Part shown: one piece after another, positions 4,948 to 7,798 of the stretch
How the letters are laid out: each line of letters opens with the position of its first letter
Position numbering within the stretch: the first letter of the stretch is position 1
The notes under the pieces: generated by a model
Told to the model about the DNA's origin: nothing
The model's database searches: none
The model's input: only the letters and a program-made list of their open reading frames with translations
Translations under genes and position numbers: made by a program
From: Desulfobacteraceae bacterium
GTDB lineage: Bacteria; Desulfobacterota; DSM-4660; Desulfatiglandales; Desulfatiglandaceae
Assembly (NCBI GenBank): GCA_013203065.1
Contig: JABMQV010000505.1
Location: forward strand, 1 to 7,798
Length of the DNA stretch: 7,798 nt
Direction of reading: 5' to 3'

Positions 4948-5795
4948 TCAGAGGCGTGATTTTGGTAACTATCGGCGTCGTTGTGGCCCCCCTGCTGGGC
5001 GGCCTGATCGCTGGTGTGGACAGACGATTGACCGCCTGGTTCCAATCGCGCTACGGCCCTCCTGTCTGGCAACCGTTTTTCGACGTAATGAAGCTCTTTG
5101 GAAAAGAGAAACTGGTGGTCAATGGTTGGCAGGTATTTTGCGCCCATATCTATATCACAGCGGCCATGCTCGCCGTTGTCCTCTTTTTCCTCCAGTCCGA
5201 TTTACTCCTGATCTTGTTTGTCCAGGCCGCGGGTGCCATCTTTCTGGTCATTGGTGCCTTCTCGGCCACATCGCCTTACAGCCAGCTGGGGGCCAATCGC
5301 GAGCTTATCCAGATCCTGACCTATGAACCGTTAATTATCCTGGCATTTGTGGGCATCTATCTAGTGACAGGCAGCTTCAAGATCTCTCAAATCCTGTTAC
5401 AAACAAAGCCTCTCCTCGCGAGCCTCCCACTCCTTTATATAGCCCTGTGCTATGCCCTGACCATAAAGCTCCGCAAGTCCCCGTTTGATTTTTCCACCTC
5501 CCACCATGCACACCAGGAGTTGGTGAAGGGATTTTTGACCGAATATTCCGGGCCTTATCTGGCCCTGGTGGAGATAGGCCACTGGTATGAAGTGGTCCTG
5601 ATTCTGGGGTTGTGTTCACTTTTCTGGGCCACCAGCTGGATCGGCATAATCGTCCTCGTGGGCGTTACCTATCTGTGCGAAATCCTTATAGACAACACCA
5701 CGGCCCGAATGACCTGGCGGTGGATGCTCGGTTATGTCTGGACCATAGGACTCGCCATGAGCTTTGTAAACCTCATCTGGCTGCATGGGCGATAA
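4944..5795 (+). CDS. echB: Ech hydrogenase subunit B, NuoH-like membrane anchor
   Basis: The product of 283 residues matches the NuoH/HyfC/EchB family that joins the hydrophilic arm to the antiporter-like subunit. Signatures are the first cytoplasmic loop RYGPPVWQPFFDVMKLFGKE (about 32-51), the ANRELIQILTYEP segment (117-129, E120 and E128), and the most conserved stretch SPFDFSTSHHAHQELVKGF (179-197, D182 and E192), followed by TEYSGPY (E200) and LVEIGHWYE (E210). These acidic residues line the path between the redox site and the membrane. About seven or eight hydrophobic helices are visible. The start is GTG at 4944, whose GTGA overlaps the echA stop; AGGAGG (4932-4937) supports it. The TAA is followed nine bases later by echC. 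Family assignment is firm. Confidence 0.93.
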   Translation: MIRGVILVTIGVVVAPLLGGLIAGVDRRLTAWFQSRYGPPVWQPFFDVMKLFGKEKLVVNGWQVFCAHIYITAAMLAVVLFFLQSDLLLILFVQAAGAIFLVIGAFSATSPYSQLGANRELIQILTYEPLIILAFVGIYLVTGSFKISQILLQTKPLLASLPLLYIALCYALTIKLRKSPFDFSTSHHAHQELVKGFLTEYSGPYLALVEIGHWYEVVLILGLCSLFWATSWIGIIVLVGVTYLCEILIDNTTARMTWRWMLGYVWTIGLAMSFVNLIWLHGR

Positions 5796-5804
5796 GGGTC
5801 GGCT

Positions 5805-6254
5805 ATGGACACCATCAAGACATTCATTGGGAAATCCCGAATCAAATCTCCATGGCTGCTGCACTTTGACTGCGGCAGTTGCAATGGATGCGACATCGAG
5901 GTCCTTGCCTGCCTAACTCCGGTCTACGACATTGAGCGTTTTGGCATCATCAATGTGGGCAACCCCAAACACGCCGATCTTCTGCTGGTGACCGGCACCG
6001 TAAACCACCGCAACAAGAAGGTCCTGACCAATCTGGCCGAACAGATGCCTGAACCAAAGATCGTTGTGGCCCTTGGCTCCTGCGGTCTGTCAGGAGGCGT
6101 ATTCCGGGAGGCCTACAATGTGATAGGCGGTGTGGATAAGATCATCCCTGTTGATGTCTATGTTCCGGGTTGCCCACCCAAACCGGAAGCCATTATCGAC
6201 GGGGTGGTCATGGGCCTGGCAAAGTTCGCCCAAAAAAAAGGGGATGCGTCGTGA
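5805..6254 (+). CDS. echC: Ech hydrogenase subunit C, small subunit with the proximal [4Fe-4S] cluster (NuoB-like)
   Basis: The product has 149 residues, short as usual for EchC. Cysteines expected to hold the proximal cluster are C26 and C29 in CGSCNGCDIEVLAC, C93 in ALGSCGLSGG and C123 in VYVPGCPPKPEAI; C23 is an extra cysteine in the first motif. The last motif is the NuoB-family signature. It passes electrons between the EchF polyferredoxin and the Ni-Fe site on EchE. There is no twin-arginine leader, consistent with a cytoplasmic-side arm. The ATG at 5805 follows AAGGG with a 6-nt spacer. Its TGA overlaps the GTG start of echD. Confidence 0.94.
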   Translation: MDTIKTFIGKSRIKSPWLLHFDCGSCNGCDIEVLACLTPVYDIERFGIINVGNPKHADLLLVTGTVNHRNKKVLTNLAEQMPEPKIVVALGSCGLSGGVFREAYNVIGGVDKIIPVDVYVPGCPPKPEAIIDGVVMGLAKFAQKKGDAS

Positions 6255-6631
6255 AAGAGGAAGTGATTTCTGTAACGCCAGACACCCTCGGAAATAAGAT
6301 AGCAGAAATGAAAAAGAACGGGTATCGATTTGTCACCATGTCCTGCGTAGAGCTTGACGCAGACACCGTGGATATCCTTTACCACTTTGATAAGAATCTG
6401 GAACTCGGGCACTTCAGACTTACAATACCAAAAAACGAGGCAGCCCCGAGCATATCACCGGTCTACTTTGCCGCCTTTCTCGTGGAAAACGAAATCCAGG
6501 ACCAATTCGGCATCCGTTTTGACGGCCTTGTCATCGATTACAACCGCACACTGTATCTTGAAGAGGAAGTCCAGCGCGCGCCCTACTGTAGAATCGCCGT
6601 TTCCAATGTGGAGGGGAGCGAGGGAGATTAG
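6251..6631 (+). CDS. echD: Ech hydrogenase subunit D, NuoC-like
   Basis: The product has 126 residues. The best-conserved part is VENEIQDQFGIRFDGLVIDYN (residues 78-98), matching the NuoC/30-kDa signature of an acidic pair followed by DxFGIxFxG. NuoC-type subunits carry no cofactor and clamp the large and small subunits together. The GTG at 6251 is chosen as start because it overlaps the echC stop as GTGA and has an AAGGGG-type ribosome site about 7 nt upstream. The reading frame stays open back to 6170, but that part only reads through the end of echC in another frame. EchE starts 8 nt after the TAG. EchD is the least conserved subunit of the complex, so the name rests on both motif and position. 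Confidence 0.88.
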   Translation: MKEEVISVTPDTLGNKIAEMKKNGYRFVTMSCVELDADTVDILYHFDKNLELGHFRLTIPKNEAAPSISPVYFAAFLVENEIQDQFGIRFDGLVIDYNRTLYLEEEVQRAPYCRIAVSNVEGSEGD

Positions 6632-6639
6632 ACATATCA

Positions 6640-7716
6640 ATGGCAAAAACGATCCTACCCTTCGGACCGCAGCATCCGGTCTTTCCTGAACCGCTTCATC
6701 TGAAGCTCGTCCTTGAAGATGAAATCGTCAAGGAAGCCGTACCCGCACTCGGATATGTCCATCGCGGACTTGAAAGGCTTGCTGACATCCGGGACTACCA
6801 CCAGATGATCCAAATCTGCGAACGCGTCTGCGGTATTTGCTCCACCATACACGCCCAATGTTACTGTCAGGGGATCGAGGAGCTAATGGGTATCGAGGTC
6901 CCTGCCAGGGCCGAATTCCTACGGGTCATCTGGGCGGAAATACTTCGTGTTCAGAGCCATCTCTTGTGGCTCGGGCTGTTTGCCGATTCCTTTGGGTTTG
7001 AAAGCCTGTTCATGCAGTGCTGGAAAATCCGTGAAAGGGTCATGGACATCAATGAGGCCACCGGTGGAAACAGGGTAAATGTCTCGGTGAATATCATTGG
7101 CGGTGTAAGACGCGACCTGGATCTTGACATGACACGCTGGATCCTCTCGGAGCTGGATTTGGTGGAACAGGAAGTGAAGCGGCTGGAAAAGGTCCTGCTT
7201 CACGACTATACAGTAAAAAAACGGACTGTGGGAAAGGGGGTCTTGACAAAGGACCAGGCCCTTGAACTGGGTGCGGTGGGTCCCGTCCTGCGTGGCAGCG
7301 GGGTGGCGCAGGACATACGCCAACTTGGTTATGCCGCTTACGGCGACCTCTCCTATACGCCTGTGGTGGCCGAGGATGGGGATGCCTATTCCAGAAATAA
7401 GGTCAGATTTCTGGAGACCTATCAGGCCATTGCGCTCGTGAGAGAGGCCATATCCAAACTTCCTCCGGGCGAAATTAGTGTCAAGGTCAAAGGCAAACCC
7501 GAAGGGGAAATCGTCAGCAGGGTTGAACAGCCCCGGGGTGAGTTGATGTATTATATCAAGGGAAACGGCAAAAAGAATCTGGACAGGCTGCGGATCAGGA
7601 CACCCACCTTTGCCAATATTCCGCCGCTTTTGAGTATGCTCCCGGGGATAGAACTGGCCGATGTCCCGGTGATTGTCCTGTCCATTGACCCGTGCATCAG
7701 TTGTACAGAAAGGTAA
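6640..7716 (+). CDS. echE: Ech hydrogenase subunit E, [NiFe] catalytic large subunit (group 4)
   Basis: The product of 358 residues belongs to the NuoD/[NiFe]-hydrogenase large-subunit family. Both metal-binding motifs are intact: ERVCGICSTIHA with C64 and C67, and DPCISCTER with C352 and C355. This separates it from NuoD of complex I, which lacks these cysteines. Other visible landmarks are FGPQHPVFPEPLHL (8-21), HRGLERL (41-47) and the GGNRVNVSVNIIGGVRRDL region (about 142-160). It reduces protons to H2, or the reverse, at a Ni-Fe(CN)2CO site with electrons from EchC/EchF. The protein stops at TER directly after the last ligand motif, so there is no C-terminal extension to be cut off by a maturation protease. 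The ATG at 6640 has a GGGAG-type ribosome site at a rather long distance. EchF follows after 14 nt. Assignment to group 4e rests on gene order and size. Confidence 0.95.
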   Translation: MAKTILPFGPQHPVFPEPLHLKLVLEDEIVKEAVPALGYVHRGLERLADIRDYHQMIQICERVCGICSTIHAQCYCQGIEELMGIEVPARAEFLRVIWAEILRVQSHLLWLGLFADSFGFESLFMQCWKIRERVMDINEATGGNRVNVSVNIIGGVRRDLDLDMTRWILSELDLVEQEVKRLEKVLLHDYTVKKRTVGKGVLTKDQALELGAVGPVLRGSGVAQDIRQLGYAAYGDLSYTPVVAEDGDAYSRNKVRFLETYQAIALVREAISKLPPGEISVKVKGKPEGEIVSRVEQPRGELMYYIKGNGKKNLDRLRIRTPTFANIPPLLSMLPGIELADVPVIVLSIDPCISCTER

Positions 7717-7730
7717 CAGGGGGAACCATT

Positions 7731-7798
7731 GTGTTTAATATGACGCCAAACGTTCTCCGAAATTTCTTCAGCAAGAGCGCAACCAGGCTTTACCCAAA
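7731..7798 (+). CDS. echF: Ech hydrogenase subunit F, polyferredoxin, N-terminal end only
   Basis: Only the first 22 codons are present: GTG-started, reading FNMTPNVLRNFFSKSATRLYP and running off the window. The pattern 'N-L-F-S-K-x-A-T-R-L-Y-P' is typical of the N-terminus of NuoI/EchF-type two-[4Fe-4S] ferredoxin subunits, but the cysteine motifs themselves lie outside. GTG at 7731 is preferred over the in-frame ATG at 7740 because AGGGGGA lies about 6 nt before it. Its place after echE agrees with the known echABCDEF order. It would accept electrons from soluble ferredoxin. Confidence 0.8.
   Translation, partial: MFNMTPNVLRNFFSKSATRLYP

Noticed and set aside
3046..7798. Complex I (nuo) or formate hydrogenlyase (hyc/hyf) operon
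   Set aside because: The large subunit keeps both Ni-ligating CxxC pairs, unlike NuoD. Subunit sizes and the order A-B-C-D-E-F without a formate dehydrogenase or a fused NuoC-NuoD match Ech better than Hyc/Hyf.
1..7798. CRISPR array, tRNA, insertion sequence or phage genes
   Set aside because: I saw no regularly spaced repeats, no tRNA-like TTCGA arms with acceptor ends, and no transposase or integrase motif.

Overview
The window looks like a chromosomal segment from a strictly anaerobic bacterium, most plausibly a Desulfobacterota (deltaproteobacterial) sulfate reducer or syntroph. This placement is inferred from gene content, namely an Ech-type energy-converting hydrogenase, a stand-alone GuaA-like ATP pyrophosphatase, a PRC-barrel protein and a DUF2064 glycosyltransferase. 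No rRNA or marker gene is present to confirm it.

Layout: positions 1-516 hold a minus-strand pair driven by a near-consensus sigma-70 promoter at 554-582. The first member is a class I SAM methyltransferase cut off just after its SAM-binding motif I (262-516). The second is the N-terminal part of a DUF2064 glycosyltransferase (1-258, running off the window). The two share one reading frame, separated only by TAG-GCA. A divergent spacer (517-755) carries a perfect 12-bp palindrome. On the plus strand follow a GMP-synthase-subunit-B-like ATP pyrophosphatase (756-1721) and a two-domain PRC-barrel protein (1838-2440).

A 605-bp gap without a convincing gene (2441-3045) is rich in signals: a strong extended -10 sigma-70 promoter (2495-2523), a perfect palindrome of two 10-bp arms around one base (2682-2702), two -24/-12 (sigma-54-like) elements (2692-2708 and 2884-2900), a strong intrinsic terminator (2839-2872), and a TTGACA-17-TATCCT promoter (2918-2946). 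The first promoter and the terminator could bound an unannotated RNA of about 340 nt. The later promoters probably drive the downstream operon.

From 3046 to the end runs echABCDE plus the start of echF, tightly packed with GTGA overlaps or gaps of 8-14 nt. EchA (antiporter-like) and EchB (NuoH-like) form the membrane arm. EchC (proximal [4Fe-4S] subunit), EchD (NuoC-like) and EchE ([NiFe] large subunit with both CxxC motifs) form the hydrophilic arm, and EchF would be the ferredoxin-type electron entry. Together they couple reduced-ferredoxin oxidation and proton reduction to H2, or the reverse, to ion movement across the membrane.
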